The notes below the pieces were generated by a model. The model had not been told where the DNA came from and did not search any database. It saw only the letters and a list, made by a program, of their open reading frames with translations. Shown in pieces: positions 8,703 through 18,350 of a stretch of DNA of 35,093 bases. The stretch comes from Halorubrum laminariae (GTDB taxonomy: Archaea > Halobacteriota > Halobacteria > Halobacteriales > Haloferacaceae), in the NCBI RefSeq assembly GCF_024494655.1, contig NZ_JANHDL010000016.1, positions 1-35,093 on the forward strand. The letters run 5' to 3'. How positions within the stretch are numbered: position 1 is the first letter of the stretch; each line of letters begins with the position of its first letter. The position numbers and the translations under genes are program-made.

Positions 8703-9203
8703 ATGGGTACCAGACCAACTGACCTCCGGATGGATATTGGTCGTATTGCTGATGAGTCGGTCGCCCGTGTCACGCCTGACGCCACGGTTGCCGAGATCGC
8801 TCACACGATGATCTCCCAATCGCGGTGTGCCAGGTACGTGGTCGTCGAAGAATCCGATCAGATCTCTGGTATCATCACCGATCGAGACCTGATTGCTAAC
8901 CTGCTCACCGAGGAAAGCGAGTTAAGTGTGCTCACAGCCGAGACGAGTGGAGACGACGTACGAGCTGCTGACGTGATGACGCGTGACCCACTTACTGTGC
9001 CAGCAGATGCTGAGATTCCAAAAGTCCTGAGACAAATGAACGAAGCGGGTGCTCGACACGTCCCGGTTGTTGAAGACGGGAGCGTTATCGGGATGATCAC
9101 TCTGGACGATTTAATTACGCATGTTGCTGGTGAGAGCGCACACGTTTCAGCTCAGATGGATAACGTAGCGGGCATCATCCGAACAGAGTCTACGCACGAT
9201 TGA
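8703..9203 (+). CDS. CBS-pair domain protein
   Basis: A 166-aa protein of two CBS motifs forming one Bateman module. CBS1 spans about 12-65 (VARVTPDATVAEIAHTM, then SGIITDRDLIANLL) and CBS2 about 87-145 (VMTRDPLTVPADAEIPK, then GMITLDDLITHV). Such modules bind adenine nucleotides and act as energy or ligand sensors, but the target here is unknown because no effector domain is fused. The N-terminal MGTRPTDLRMDIGRIADES may begin at the later Met (residue 10). It faces the aconitase gene convergently. Confidence 0.9.
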   Translation: MGTRPTDLRMDIGRIADESVARVTPDATVAEIAHTMISQSRCARYVVVEESDQISGIITDRDLIANLLTEESELSVLTAETSGDDVRAADVMTRDPLTVPADAEIPKVLRQMNEAGARHVPVVEDGSVIGMITLDDLITHVAGESAHVSAQMDNVAGIIRTESTHD

Positions 9204-9271
9204 AACGCTAATTTGGACTCAAAGTTTTTCGTGTTGCTTGTGCTTCCAGAAATAGAGTCAGTTGAGAGAGA

Positions 9272-12055
9272 TTATCGCATGAGGAGCCGTCTAAGGACGT
9301 AGTGGAGGATGCCGCCGTGTTCGATATAGGTCACGGCGGCCGGCGTGCCGACCTGTGCTGTGACCGGGAACTCGACAGTCGACCCGTCCGCGCGCTCGGC
9401 GATAACGGTCAGTTCGTCCATCACATCGAGCCCGTCATCGAGGCCGTGGATCGTGAAGATCTCAGACCCATCCAGACCGAGAGATTCCCACGAGTCGCCA
9501 TCATCGAACTGCAGGGGGAGCACACCCATGCCGACGAGGTTGTCGCGGTAGATGCGCTCGTAACTCTCGGCGATGGTTGCGCGAACACCGAGTAGGTCCG
9601 TTCCTTTCGCCGCCCAGTCCCGGCTGGAGCCGGTACCGAACTCTTCGCCTGCCATCACGACGAGCGGGACTCCCTCCTCGCGGTAGCGCTGGCTGGCTTC
9701 GAACACGGTCGTCTGCTCGTCGGTTGGGTGGTGGATCGTATAGCCACCCTCGACATCGTCGAGCATCTCGTTCTCGATGCGGACATTGGCGAACGTTCCC
9801 CGCATCATCACCTCGTGGTTGCCCCGGCGCGCGCCGTAGGTGTTGAACTCGTGCGGCTCAACGCCGTTATCGAGCAGCCACTGGCCGGCAGGGAGGTCAG
9901 ATCCGAAGGGGCCAGCAGGGCTGATGTGGTCGGTCGTAACGGTATCGCCGAGTGTCAGCAGGCAGCGTGCATCCTCAATATCGGCGACGCCGGGTTTTTC
10001 GAGGGGGAAGTCCTGGAAGAACGGCGGCTCTCGGATGTATGTCGAGTCGTCGTCCCACTCGTAGACGTCACCTGTGGGCGCGTCGAGAGCAGCCCACCGC
10101 TCGTCACCCTCGAACACAGAGGCATACTTCTCCTCGAACATCTCAGGAGAGACGTTCTCGTGGATTGCTGCCTGCACGTCCGCTGCGTCGGGCCAGATGT
10201 CCGCCAGATACACCGATCCCCCCTCCTCGTCGGTGCCTAGCGGCTCGTTCTCGAGGTCGACGTCCATCCGCCCTGCGAGGCCGTAGGCGACGACGAGCGG
10301 CGGGCTCGCGAGGTAGTTCGCGCGGATCTTCGGGTGAATACGCGCCTCGAAGTTCCGATTTCCGGAGAGGACGCTCGTCGTCCAGAGGTCGTGGTCGTCG
10401 ATCGCTTGCTCGATGGGATCGGGAAGTGGTCCGGCGTTCCCGATACAAGTGGTACAGCCGTAGCCGACGACCGCGTACCCGAGCTCTTCGAGATACGGAA
10501 GCAGGCCCGATTCCTCGAGGTACTGCGTGACGACGCGACTGCCGGGTGCGAGACTCGTCTTGACGTACGGCGGGACATCTAAACCTTTCTCGACGGCGTT
10601 CTGGGCAAGCAGACCAGCAGCGATCATCACCGACGGGTTCGAAGTGTTCGTACAGCTCGTGATGGCGCTGACGAGGACGTCTCCGTGTCCAATTTCCACT
10701 GTCTCACCGTCGAGGTCGACCTCAACGCGTTTGGTTAACGGGTGCAGTTCCGATTCGGGTTCGACCTGAACACCGCCGTCGGTCTCCGCACCAGCTGCAT
10801 CACCTTCGCCGAGCCACCGCTGTAGGGCGTCTTCGTCGACATCATCGAGGTCGTCTTCGAACTCCCCGTGGAGAAGTCCCCGGAAGCTCTGTTTCACGTC
10901 CCCCATCGGAATCCGGTCCTGTGGCCGCTTATGTCCGGCGAGACTCGGCTCAACAGTCGAAAGATCGAACTCGACCACCTCGGTGTATTCCGGTTCCTGT
11001 TCTCCGAATAGCCCTTGCGCTTCGAGGTACTCGCGAACAAGGTCGATGTGGGCGGGGTCACGCCCGGTGAGTTCGAGATACTCGAGCGTCTGCTCGTCGA
11101 CCGGGAACATACTGATCGTCGAGCCCTGTTCGGGCGCCATATTGGCGATCGTGGCCCGGTCGGGGACTGTGAGATTCTCCACACCAGGACCGAAGAATTC
11201 GACGAACCGGTCGACGACGCCGACCTCGCGGAGCCGTTCGGTGATGTGGAGCACGAGATCCGTCGCCGTCGCGCCCTCGGGTAATTCGCCTTCGAGGCGG
11301 ACGCCGACGACCTCGGGAAGTTTCATCGTGACCGGCTGACCGAGCATTGCCGCTTCCGCTTCAATGCCGCCGACGCCCCAGCCGACCACACCGATGCCAC
11401 CGATCATTGGGGTGTGGCTGTCCGTGCCGACGAGTGTGTCCGGCAGGAGCCATTTCTCACCGTCTCGCTCGCGGGCGTGGACGACCCGGCCCAGATGCTC
11501 GAGATTCACCTGGTGGACGATGCCGGTCCCCGGCGGGACGACGTTGAAGTTCTCGAAGGCGTTCTGCGCCCACTTGATCGCGCGATACCGTTCGGCGTTG
11601 CGCTCGTACTCCAGTTCGACGTTCTTCTCGTAGGCGTCCTCGGAGTCGAAGTAGTCGACTTGGACGCTGTGGTCGATTACGAGATCAATAGGGATCTCTG
11701 GTTCGACCAGGGTCGGGTCCCGATCTTTGCGGTCGACTTCGGATCGAAGGGCCGCCAGGTCGACAACTGCGGGCACGCCAGTGAGATCCTGTAGGACGAC
11801 TCGTGATGGAGAGAACGGAACCTCTGCGTCCGGTACGTCTGGCTTCCAGCCAGCAGCATTCTTGACATCCGCTGCAGTAACAGTTTCGCCGTCGGCGTTC
11901 CGGAGCACCGACTCAAGCAGAATACGGATGCTCACAGGGAGCGTGTCGAGGTCACAGAGCCCCTGCTCTTCGAGTGCTCGAAGATCGGCCATCTTGTACG
12001 TCGTCCCGTCGACGTCGAGCTCGCGGACGGCATCGAACGGAAGTGTATCAGTCAT
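9272..12055 (-). CDS. acnA: aconitate hydratase (AcnA type)
   Basis: This 927-aa cytoplasmic TCA-cycle enzyme converts citrate to isocitrate through a [4Fe-4S] cluster. The cluster ligands are C468 (SCTNTSNPS) and C534 and C537 (CTTCIGN). The C-terminal swivel domain carries GEEFGTGSSRDWAAKG, the phosphate-binding serine loop. I place the start at MTDTLPFDAVREL (12055); the 11-residue extension to 12088 is non-conserved. Length and motifs suit the bacterial AcnA/IRP1 class. An acidic insert near EGDAAGAETDGGVQ is a halophilic feature. Aconitase clusters are sensitive to copper and oxidants, so a place between metal-resistance genes could be meaningful or accidental. Confidence 0.96.
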   Translation of the reverse strand: MTDTLPFDAVRELDVDGTTYKMADLRALEEQGLCDLDTLPVSIRILLESVLRNADGETVTAADVKNAAGWKPDVPDAEVPFSPSRVVLQDLTGVPAVVDLAALRSEVDRKDRDPTLVEPEIPIDLVIDHSVQVDYFDSEDAYEKNVELEYERNAERYRAIKWAQNAFENFNVVPPGTGIVHQVNLEHLGRVVHARERDGEKWLLPDTLVGTDSHTPMIGGIGVVGWGVGGIEAEAAMLGQPVTMKLPEVVGVRLEGELPEGATATDLVLHITERLREVGVVDRFVEFFGPGVENLTVPDRATIANMAPEQGSTISMFPVDEQTLEYLELTGRDPAHIDLVREYLEAQGLFGEQEPEYTEVVEFDLSTVEPSLAGHKRPQDRIPMGDVKQSFRGLLHGEFEDDLDDVDEDALQRWLGEGDAAGAETDGGVQVEPESELHPLTKRVEVDLDGETVEIGHGDVLVSAITSCTNTSNPSVMIAAGLLAQNAVEKGLDVPPYVKTSLAPGSRVVTQYLEESGLLPYLEELGYAVVGYGCTTCIGNAGPLPDPIEQAIDDHDLWTTSVLSGNRNFEARIHPKIRANYLASPPLVVAYGLAGRMDVDLENEPLGTDEEGGSVYLADIWPDAADVQAAIHENVSPEMFEEKYASVFEGDERWAALDAPTGDVYEWDDDSTYIREPPFFQDFPLEKPGVADIEDARCLLTLGDTVTTDHISPAGPFGSDLPAGQWLLDNGVEPHEFNTYGARRGNHEVMMRGTFANVRIENEMLDDVEGGYTIHHPTDEQTTVFEASQRYREEGVPLVVMAGEEFGTGSSRDWAAKGTDLLGVRATIAESYERIYRDNLVGMGVLPLQFDDGDSWESLGLDGSEIFTIHGLDDGLDVMDELTVIAERADGSTVEFPVTAQVGTPAAVTYIEHGGILHYVLRRLLMR

Positions 12056-12126
12056 AGTATCTACACCTGGGATTGGCAGTCGTATCAATCCCTCTCCGAA
12101 TCCGATTCGACGAGAATCGGGATTTG

Positions 12127-12324
12127 TTACGCAGAGGCATCGTATCCAGCGTCTTCGACCACAGTCACAAGCTCATCCCGTTCAGCGGACCCCTCGACCG
12201 TCGCGGATTCTGAGTCACGATCCGCAGTAGCAGACGTAACCCCCTCAACTTCTTCGAGTGCCTCTTCGACGGTCTGCTCGCAATGTTCACAGGTCATTCC
12301 TTCGACGGTGATTGTCTGAGTCAT
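12127..12324 (-). CDS. HMA-domain copper chaperone next to the Cu regulator
   Basis: A 65-aa single HMA domain with Cu-binding GMTCEHC near residues 9-15. The start at 12324 (MTQTITVEGM) is preferred to the ATG two codons earlier. It is divergent from the Lrp-TRASH regulator, and copA follows that regulator, so the three genes form one copper module. It is closely related to the chaperone at 5447. Copper loading of CopA or of the regulator is the probable role. Confidence 0.88.
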   Translation of the reverse strand: MTQTITVEGMTCEHCEQTVEEALEEVEGVTSATADRDSESATVEGSAERDELVTVVEDAGYDASA

Positions 12325-12366
12325 ATCCATTCGTAGATAGGGGCGAGTATTCTATGTGGTTTTCTG

Positions 12367-12379
12367 CTTAGAATCCAAT
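12367..12379. promoter_or_regulatory. candidate copper operator in a divergent promoter
   Basis: CTTAGAATCCAAT matches TTTGGAATCCAAA (13057) at 10 of 13 positions. It is 43-55 nt upstream of the chaperone start and 80-92 nt upstream of the regulator start, so it could serve both. Confidence 0.4.
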
Positions 12380-12458
12380 GTTGTCGCAGCCCTGGATCAC
12401 CGATTTCGAAGGTGTGTTGTGGGCAACAATAATGTATCCTGCGAGACGAAGCGGTCGT

Positions 12459-13049
12459 ATGCGCAATTTGGATGAAACCGACTTAGAAATCCTCTCGTTA
12501 CTCGCTGATGACGCCCGCCGCCCGTTCAGCGATATTGGCGAGGAGGTCGACTTGTCGGGGCCAGCCGTGTCTGACCGGGTAAAGCGATTACAGGAAGCTG
12601 GCATCATTAACAACTTCACGATTGACGTCAACCGGGCTCATCTCCGAGCTGGTGTACCGGTATTTATTCAGGCCGAAATCGGCTCAGCGTCGTTGGAGGC
12701 CGCCCGCGAGCGGGCTCGAGAGTCAGATGGCGTTGAACACGTCTTCACGACCTCCGAAGGAGATCTTTGGTTCTATGCCCGTGTTGAAGCCCAGAACGTA
12801 CGTCAGTGGGTAGATGGACTCTTTAACGAGATCGATGTAGCAGATTACACCGTCACGCTAATTGACGAGCTTGAATGGACGCCGTCCGTTGATGGCGTCG
12901 AATTTGCACTCACCTGTGCTGAATGTAACAATACCGTTGATAATCAAGGTGAAACGACGAGAATCGACGGAGAGATCTATCACTTCTGTTGTCCGTCCTG
13001 TCTCACACGGTTCGACGATCGGTATCAGCGACTCGAAGAGGGAGCGTAA
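12459..13049 (+). CDS. Lrp/AsnC-type copper regulator with TRASH domain
   Basis: A 196-aa DNA-binding regulator. Residues 3-50 are an Lrp-type helix-turn-helix (LDETDLEILSLL, then VDLSGPAVSDRVKRL). Residues 60-145 resemble the ligand/oligomer domain. The C-terminal TRASH zinc-knuckle-like domain has C153, C156, C177, C178 and C181 (CAEC and CCPSC). TRASH domains sense Cu(I)/Ag(I), and an Lrp-TRASH protein controls the copper ATPase in Halobacterium. The start MRNLDETD at 12459 is chosen by domain alignment; a TATA-like AATAATGT lies about 23-30 nt upstream. copA follows after 94 nt, and the candidate operators nearby are its likely targets. Confidence 0.9.
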   Translation: MRNLDETDLEILSLLADDARRPFSDIGEEVDLSGPAVSDRVKRLQEAGIINNFTIDVNRAHLRAGVPVFIQAEIGSASLEAARERARESDGVEHVFTTSEGDLWFYARVEAQNVRQWVDGLFNEIDVADYTVTLIDELEWTPSVDGVEFALTCAECNNTVDNQGETTRIDGEIYHFCCPSCLTRFDDRYQRLEEGA

Positions 13050-13056
13050 CGCTGTC

Positions 13057-13069
13057 TTTGGAATCCAAA
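13057..13069. promoter_or_regulatory. perfect palindrome upstream of copA
   Basis: TTTGGAATCCAAA is a 13-bp perfect palindrome about a central base. It starts 8 nt after the regulator stop codon and 75-87 nt before the copA ATG. Its position and its similarity to the sites at 5716 and 12367 make it a candidate binding site for the Lrp-TRASH regulator. Confidence 0.5.
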
Positions 13070-13143
13070 TTTTCCTGCAGTCGAAACCCCGCCTCTCGAA
13101 GCAGTAAATCGCCTAAACCTAGACCCCGTATAGTAGAACAAGC

Positions 13144-15750
13144 ATGACAAGCCAAACAATCCATCTTGATATCACGGGAATGTCCTGCGCCAACTGTTCG
13201 GCGACGATCCAGGACACTCTCGAATCGCTCGACGGGGTATCGGAGGCGGATGCGAACTTCGCCACCGACGAGGGTTCCGTCACCTACGACCCTGAAGAGG
13301 TATCGCTCAAAGAAATCTACGACGCGATCGACGAGGCCGGGTACGGCGCAGTCTCTGAGACGGTAACGATTGCCATCTCCGATATGACCTGTGCCAACTG
13401 CGCCGAGACCAACCAAACCGCTCTTGAAAATATTCCGGGCGTCGTTAATGCGGAGGTCAATTACGCAACCGACGAAGCACAGGTCACCTACAATCCTGCG
13501 GAAGTATCTATTGGTGCGCTGTACGATGCTATCGAGGAGGCTGGCTACTCGCCCGTCCGCGAAGATGGTGCCGACGAAGAGTCGGGCCAGGACGCACGAG
13601 ATGCCGCCCGTCAAGCCGAAACTCGGAAACAACTCAGGTTGACCCTCTTTGGGGCAGTGTTATCGGCACCGTTGCTCTTCTTCCTCATCGACAATTATCT
13701 GCTCGGTGGCGCGATCGTCCCTGAAGCCGTCTTCGGTGTGGAACTTGGCTGGGTTGAGTTCCTCCTCGCCACGCCGGTACAGGCGATCCTCGGCTGGCCG
13801 TTCTATAAGAACTCGTACAAGGCGATCGTGAAGAACGGCCGCGCCAATATGGACGTGCTGATTGCGATCGGTTCAACAACGGCCTATCTATACTCTGTGG
13901 CAGTCCTTGCTGAACTCATTGCAGGTGGACTTTATTTCGACACGGCAGCCCTCATCCTCGTGTTCATCACGTTGGGTAACTATCTCGAAGCTCGGTCGAA
14001 GGGCCAAGCGGGTGAGGCCCTCCGAAAGCTCCTCGAAATGGAAGCCGAAACGGCGACCATTGTCCGCGAGGACGGCAGTGAAGAAGAAGTTCCGCTTGAA
14101 GAGGTCACAACTGGTGACCGGATGAAAATTCGTCCAGGTGAGAAGATTCCCACAGACGGTGTCGTTGTCGACGGTCAGTCTGCCGTCGACGAGTCAATGG
14201 TCACTGGCGAATCTGTGCCTGTCGAGAAAGAGGAGGGCGATGAGGTCGTCGGCTCGACGATTAACGAGAACGGCGTCCTTGTCGTGGAGGCGACGAAGGT
14301 TGGAGAAGACACGGCCCTCCAACAGATCGTCCAGACAGTCAAGGAGGCCCAGTCGCGCCAGCCCGACATCCAGAATCTCGCCGACCGCATCTCCGCGTAC
14401 TTCGTGCCTGCGGTCATCGCGAACGCCCTTCTCTGGGGTGTCGTCTGGTTCCTGTTCCCCGAGGCTCTCGCTGGCTTCGTCGACTGGCTCCCGCTGTGGG
14501 GTCAGGTTGCTGGCGGCCCGGCCCCGGTCGGTGGGACCGTTTCAGTCTTCGAGTTCGCGATAATTGTCTTCGCGTCCTCGATCCTCATCGCCTGTCCCTG
14601 TGCGCTGGGGCTGGCGACGCCCGCAGCGACGATGGTCGGGACGACGATTGGTGCCCAGAACGGCGTCCTGTTCAAGGGCGGTGACATCCTCGAACGAGCG
14701 AAAGACGTCGATACAGTCGTCTTCGACAAGACGGGCACACTCACCGAAGGGGAAATGGAACTCACCGACGTGGTCGTCTTTGATAGCGATGGAAATGTGG
14801 TGACTGACGGTGGCGAGCCGACCCCAGATGGTGGACAGCTCAGCACCCGTGAGCGCCTCTCAGAGGATGATGTGCTTCGACTGGCGGCGATAGCTGAAAG
14901 CGGCAGCGAACACCCGCTCGCCCGTGCAATCGTCGAAGGGGCCGAAGAACGCGGCCTGGACGTGACTGAGCCTGACGACTTCGAGAACGTTCCGGGCCAC
15001 GGGATCAAAGCAGTCATTGGTGACAGCGAGGTGCTGGTCGGCAACCGCAAGCTGCTGCGGGACAACGGGATCGACCCCTCTCCCGCTGAGGAGACGATGG
15101 AACGCCTCGAGAACGAGGGGAAGACGGCGATGCTGGTCGCCTACGAGGGGGAGCTCGTGGGTGTGGTCGCCGACGCCGACACAGTGAAGGAAAGCTCCAA
15201 GCAGGCTGTCACAGCACTCCAGGAGCGGGGAGTTGACGTGATGATGATTACGGGCGACAACGAGCGAACTGCCCGTGCGGTCGCTAAACAGGTGGGTATC
15301 GACCCGAAGAACGTCCGCGCAGGAGTCCTTCCTGAGGACAAGTCCAACGCGGTCGACAGTATTCAAGACGAGGGCCGGCAGGCGATGATGGTCGGTGACG
15401 GCGTCAACGACGCTCCGGCACTCGCGGTCGCACACGTCGGGACAGCAATCGGCTCCGGCACCGACGTCGCCATCGAAGCTGCAGACGTCACGCTGATGCG
15501 AGACGACCCGCTCGACGTGGTAAAGGCGATCCGAATCTCAGACGCGACACTCCAGAAGATCAAACAGAACCTCGTGTGGGCGCTCGGTTACAACACGGCG
15601 ATGATTCCGTTAGCGTCGCTCGGCCTCCTCCAGCCCGTGCTCGCTGCAGCAGCAATGGCGTTCTCGTCGGTGTCGGTGCTGACGAACAGTCTCCTGTTCC
15701 GGCGGTACACCCCCGATCACGACTACAAGCTCTTCGGATTTCTTCGCTAA
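13144..15750 (+). CDS. copA: CopA-type Cu(I) P1B-1 ATPase with two HMA domains
   Basis: This 868-aa copper exporter has two N-terminal HMA domains: C15 and C18 in GMSCANC, and C83 and C86 in DMTCANC. They are followed by eight predicted membrane helices, an actuator domain with TGES, the transport motif C484-P-C486, the phosphorylated D528 in DKTGT, an ATP site with SEHPLARAI and GHGI, and GDGVNDAP. The last helices contain GYN and [12 protein letters not shown], the P1B-1 Cu(I) signature. The length fits two-HMA CopA proteins. It should pump cytosolic Cu(I) or Ag(I) outward. The upstream Lrp-TRASH gene and palindrome suggest copper induction. Confidence 0.96.
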   Translation: MTSQTIHLDITGMSCANCSATIQDTLESLDGVSEADANFATDEGSVTYDPEEVSLKEIYDAIDEAGYGAVSETVTIAISDMTCANCAETNQTALENIPGVVNAEVNYATDEAQVTYNPAEVSIGALYDAIEEAGYSPVREDGADEESGQDARDAARQAETRKQLRLTLFGAVLSAPLLFFLIDNYLLGGAIVPEAVFGVELGWVEFLLATPVQAILGWPFYKNSYKAIVKNGRANMDVLIAIGSTTAYLYSVAVLAELIAGGLYFDTAALILVFITLGNYLEARSKGQAGEALRKLLEMEAETATIVREDGSEEEVPLEEVTTGDRMKIRPGEKIPTDGVVVDGQSAVDESMVTGESVPVEKEEGDEVVGSTINENGVLVVEATKVGEDTALQQIVQTVKEAQSRQPDIQNLADRISAYFVPAVIANALLWGVVWFLFPEALAGFVDWLPLWGQVAGGPAPVGGTVSVFEFAIIVFASSILIACPCALGLATPAATMVGTTIGAQNGVLFKGGDILERAKDVDTVVFDKTGTLTEGEMELTDVVVFDSDGNVVTDGGEPTPDGGQLSTRERLSEDDVLRLAAIAESGSEHPLARAIVEGAEERGLDVTEPDDFENVPGHGIKAVIGDSEVLVGNRKLLRDNGIDPSPAEETMERLENEGKTAMLVAYEGELVGVVADADTVKESSKQAVTALQERGVDVMMITGDNERTARAVAKQVGIDPKNVRAGVLPEDKSNAVDSIQDEGRQAMMVGDGVNDAPALAVAHVGTAIGSGTDVAIEAADVTLMRDDPLDVVKAIRISDATLQKIKQNLVWALGYNTAMIPLASLGLLQPVLAAAAMAFSSVSVLTNSLLFRRYTPDHDYKLFGFLR

Positions 15751-15767
15751 CCGTCACCTCTAGATCA

Positions 15768-15992
15768 ATGTCGAATATTTCCCGGCACACGGTTCGAAGG
15801 TACCTCGTCGAGACAGCCAGTAGCGAACCGACATACCTCCGGGCTCGCGAGATTGCCAGCGACCTCGACGGATCTCCCAAGGCAGTCGCGCAGTACCTCA
15901 GCCAGCTCCAGGACGAACTCACAATCGTTTCACTCGAACAGTGGGGGCGCTCGAAAAGCACGACGTGGCGATTGGAGGTGAACGGGTCGTGA
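15768..15992 (+). CDS. small winged-helix protein (DUF7123-like)
   Basis: A 74-aa protein starting MSNISRHTVRRYL. The central segment AREIASDLDGSPKAVAQYLSQLQ has a helix-turn-helix arrangement, followed by a strand pair TIVSLEQWGRSKSTTWRLEV, so a small winged helix is likely. Haloarchaeal DUF7123 proteins have this size and shape (from memory). The stop codon overlaps the GTG start of the DUF63 gene (GTGA), so translation is probably coupled. It begins 17 nt after copA and may belong to the same transcript. Confidence 0.78.
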   Translation: MSNISRHTVRRYLVETASSEPTYLRAREIASDLDGSPKAVAQYLSQLQDELTIVSLEQWGRSKSTTWRLEVNGS

Positions 15993-16990
15993 GTACTGTC
16001 ACCCGCCGCGTCGAGACTGTCCTTCCGGAGACCGGCTCACGCGAGTGGTGGGCGCTGTACCTGCTGGCCCCGCTCGTCCTTCTCGGTGGGGGCATCCTCG
16101 TGTTTCCGACGTTGGTCTACGACCGGTTCATCTGGCAGTATCTCTGGGGACCAGTCGTCGCCGATGCGGCCGGTCAGCCAGTCACGCACGAGGGGATTCG
16201 TGCTGTCCAGGGCTACAACGCGGTGAACACGGTAATCTACCTCGCGGCAGTCGTATACAGCCTCCCCGGACTACGTGCGTATCTCGACCAACTCGACGTC
16301 ACGTTCGACGCACGACTGGCCTACGGGTTCGCTCCGATCATCATCGCAGGTGGGGCGATGCGCGCCCTCGAGGATCTCGGGCTGCTCGGGGACTACGCGG
16401 TGTGGTTCATCACGCCATCGATTTACATCGTCGTCACCGCTGTCACCATCCTCGCGCTCGGTGTCGGTGCACTCTTGCGTGACCAAAATATCGGATCTAT
16501 CCCGCTAACAGTCGGGCTCGTCGGGTCGGTGTGGGCTGTCGGGGCCGTCTGGTGGGCTGTTTGGCACGGCCTCTCGACATCGACCCCACTCCGCCTATGG
16601 GTTCCTGTCGCGACGACGGGGATAGCGCTCGGCGTAACCGCACTCTACTACTGGGGCACGAGTTTCGCCAATATCACCCACCTTCGACACCCGCTAATTC
16701 TGCTGGCCGTTTTCGGCCAGTTGTGGGACGCTGCGCAGAATCTCATCGGTGTGACGTTCCTCGGCTACTCCCCAAAGCTGGTCGTGACGAATCTCGTGTA
16801 CCAGGCGACTGGATTCTCCGGATCGACGTTCGTGCTGAAACTCGTCGTGACTGTCGGCATCGTGTGGTATCTCGCCGATGCGAAAGAGGAGATGAATCAC
16901 ACGTGGTGGTGGCTTATGACGTTCTTCATCGGAGCGATCGGACTCCCGATGGGCGTTCGTGGGTCACTTCGGATGCTGTTGGGAGCTTAA
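15989..16990 (+). CDS. DUF63 family membrane protein
   Basis: A 333-aa protein that starts at GTG 15989, overlapping the preceding stop. About eight membrane helices are visible, for example WWALYLLAPLVLLGGGILVFP, VVTAVTILALGVGALL and KLVVTVGIVWYLAD. The pattern EGIRAVQGYNAVNTVIYLA, FAPIIIAGGAMRALEDLG and WDAAQNLIGV fits DUF63, an uncharacterised archaeal membrane family. Its role is unknown. In this operon it is co-expressed with a small winged-helix protein and perhaps a flavoprotein. Confidence 0.85.
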   Translation: MSTVTRRVETVLPETGSREWWALYLLAPLVLLGGGILVFPTLVYDRFIWQYLWGPVVADAAGQPVTHEGIRAVQGYNAVNTVIYLAAVVYSLPGLRAYLDQLDVTFDARLAYGFAPIIIAGGAMRALEDLGLLGDYAVWFITPSIYIVVTAVTILALGVGALLRDQNIGSIPLTVGLVGSVWAVGAVWWAVWHGLSTSTPLRLWVPVATTGIALGVTALYYWGTSFANITHLRHPLILLAVFGQLWDAAQNLIGVTFLGYSPKLVVTNLVYQATGFSGSTFVLKLVVTVGIVWYLADAKEEMNHTWWWLMTFFIGAIGLPMGVRGSLRMLLGA

Positions 16991-17018
16991 CGATGGCCTC
17001 AAAGATTGGCAAAAACCG

Positions 17019-18194
17019 ATGACTCGAACGTCCAAAATTGCGGTAATAGGTGGAGGGATGGCCGGGCTTGCAGCAGCTGCTGGATTCGACGACGCTGGAT
17101 TCGTCGTCGAACTATATGAGCGGCAGTCCTACGATAGCAAAGGCGTTAATTGCGGAGAAGCGATGACAGCGGTATCGAAGATCCCACTCGAACCGACTGT
17201 AGAGAACGGCTTTCTCAACCCGCTGCCAGCGATGGAAGTGGAGGTGTATGACGGAATCGACGCCGATCGCCACCGCACTGGAGCCGGCACCTTTCCTGCT
17301 GCGGATACATATATAACGGACCGAAATGTCGTTGAGCAGTCCTGGGCAGAACAACTCTCAGAGAAGGGTGTTGACATCCACGAAAACCAGTCTATCACAC
17401 GGACAGATTTCCACGAGTTCACCGATGAGTATGATCTCGTCGTTGATGCAACCGGTCAGCCATCACTCTCTAGTAAAGCGCTCGGAACAACCAACGAGTA
17501 TTCAGGATATATGGTAGCGCTTAACAGTGATGTCGAAGGGGACTTCACCGAGTTGTACCCGAACAGCCGGATAATTCTGGAGAACTATACAGGGTACTCG
17601 TGGGCATTCCCGAAGACATCGCAACGAGCCAACGTTGGTATCGGCTGGACGGTCAGTGACCGGCCTAATGATTATATGAAGGCATTGAGGGAAGCCTGTG
17701 AGCGGAATGGGTGGCCAGTCCCGTCGCAGGAACGGACGAACGTCGCAATCATTCCCGAGGGACCAAGCCTTGATCCCGACAGAACCCATCTACCGGAGCA
17801 TTCAGTCGTACGAGTGGGTGATGCTGCAGGTATAGCAAACCGACTCACCGGAAAGGGGATCTCACAGGCCGTTGAATCGGGATTCTTGGCCGCAGAGCTG
17901 GCTAACAGAAGCCAATTACGCAATTATCCTGATAGATTATATCAGAGGATGAAAACGGAGTACATTTTCGCCACAGTTGTGAGATACTTTCTTGAAACTC
18001 GTAATCCCAAGGTTCTGGGAGCAGCAATTCGTGCCGCTGCCGGGATCGATATTGAAGACGTTGACCGGTCTCCGAGTGCAGTTCTACTGCGTCTCCTCCG
18101 CCACCCTGTTTTATTTGCCCGTATTTTCTCGAGACGACGAGTTTTAAACCGTGTCTATGGAGGAATGACTAACCAGTGGGAGTTAATTGATTGA
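17019..18194 (+). CDS. geranylgeranyl-reductase-like FAD oxidoreductase
   Basis: This 391-aa flavoprotein has the FAD-binding IAVIGGGMAGLAAAAGF at the N-terminus (G-x-G-x2-G), a GVNCGEAM loop with the cysteine typical of archaeal GGR-type enzymes, GYSWAFPK (the YxWxFPK substrate motif) and the second FAD motif VGDAAGIANRLTGKGISQA. GGR enzymes saturate the isoprenoid chains of membrane lipids or related prenyl groups. This member is diverged and its substrate cannot be set from sequence; an alternative is a halogenase-like or carotenoid-linked oxidoreductase. The start at 17019 (MTRTSKIAVIGGG) places the FAD motif at the usual position. The transposon-like unit begins 22 nt after its stop. Confidence 0.82.
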   Translation: MTRTSKIAVIGGGMAGLAAAAGFDDAGFVVELYERQSYDSKGVNCGEAMTAVSKIPLEPTVENGFLNPLPAMEVEVYDGIDADRHRTGAGTFPAADTYITDRNVVEQSWAEQLSEKGVDIHENQSITRTDFHEFTDEYDLVVDATGQPSLSSKALGTTNEYSGYMVALNSDVEGDFTELYPNSRIILENYTGYSWAFPKTSQRANVGIGWTVSDRPNDYMKALREACERNGWPVPSQERTNVAIIPEGPSLDPDRTHLPEHSVVRVGDAAGIANRLTGKGISQAVESGFLAAELANRSQLRNYPDRLYQRMKTEYIFATVVRYFLETRNPKVLGAAIRAAAGIDIEDVDRSPSAVLLRLLRHPVLFARIFSRRRVLNRVYGGMTNQWELID

Positions 18195-18208
18195 TATCCA
18201 CTCGAGTT

Positions 18209-18216
18209 AAATTCTC
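18209..18216. repeat. 8-bp target-site duplication, left copy
   Basis: AAATTCTC directly precedes the left inverted repeat. The identical octamer directly follows the right repeat at 20243-20250. This is the signature of a transposition event. Confidence 0.88.
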
Positions 18217-18233
18217 GGCTCTGTTGAAATCCT
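18217..18233. repeat. left terminal inverted repeat of the idi cassette
   Basis: GGCTCTGTTGAAATCCT is the exact reverse complement of 20226-20242. Ends of this type resemble those I associate with haloarchaeal insertion sequences with 8-bp duplications; the family assignment is from memory. Confidence 0.88.
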
Positions 18234-18350
18234 TAGAGGATGATAGCTTCGGTGCCCGCTGCGGTCAGTACAGGTTGGACAGATATCGGAGTCGGCTCTC
18301 TCTTTCCCGCTGTTGTTCTATCCGTCCTGCTGAGACTGGGGAATCCGGGA

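Noticed and set aside
9212..9223. TTTGGACTCAAA, similar to the candidate copper operator
   Set aside because: It lies between two convergent genes, so no promoter is expected there. It also breaks the palindrome in the centre.
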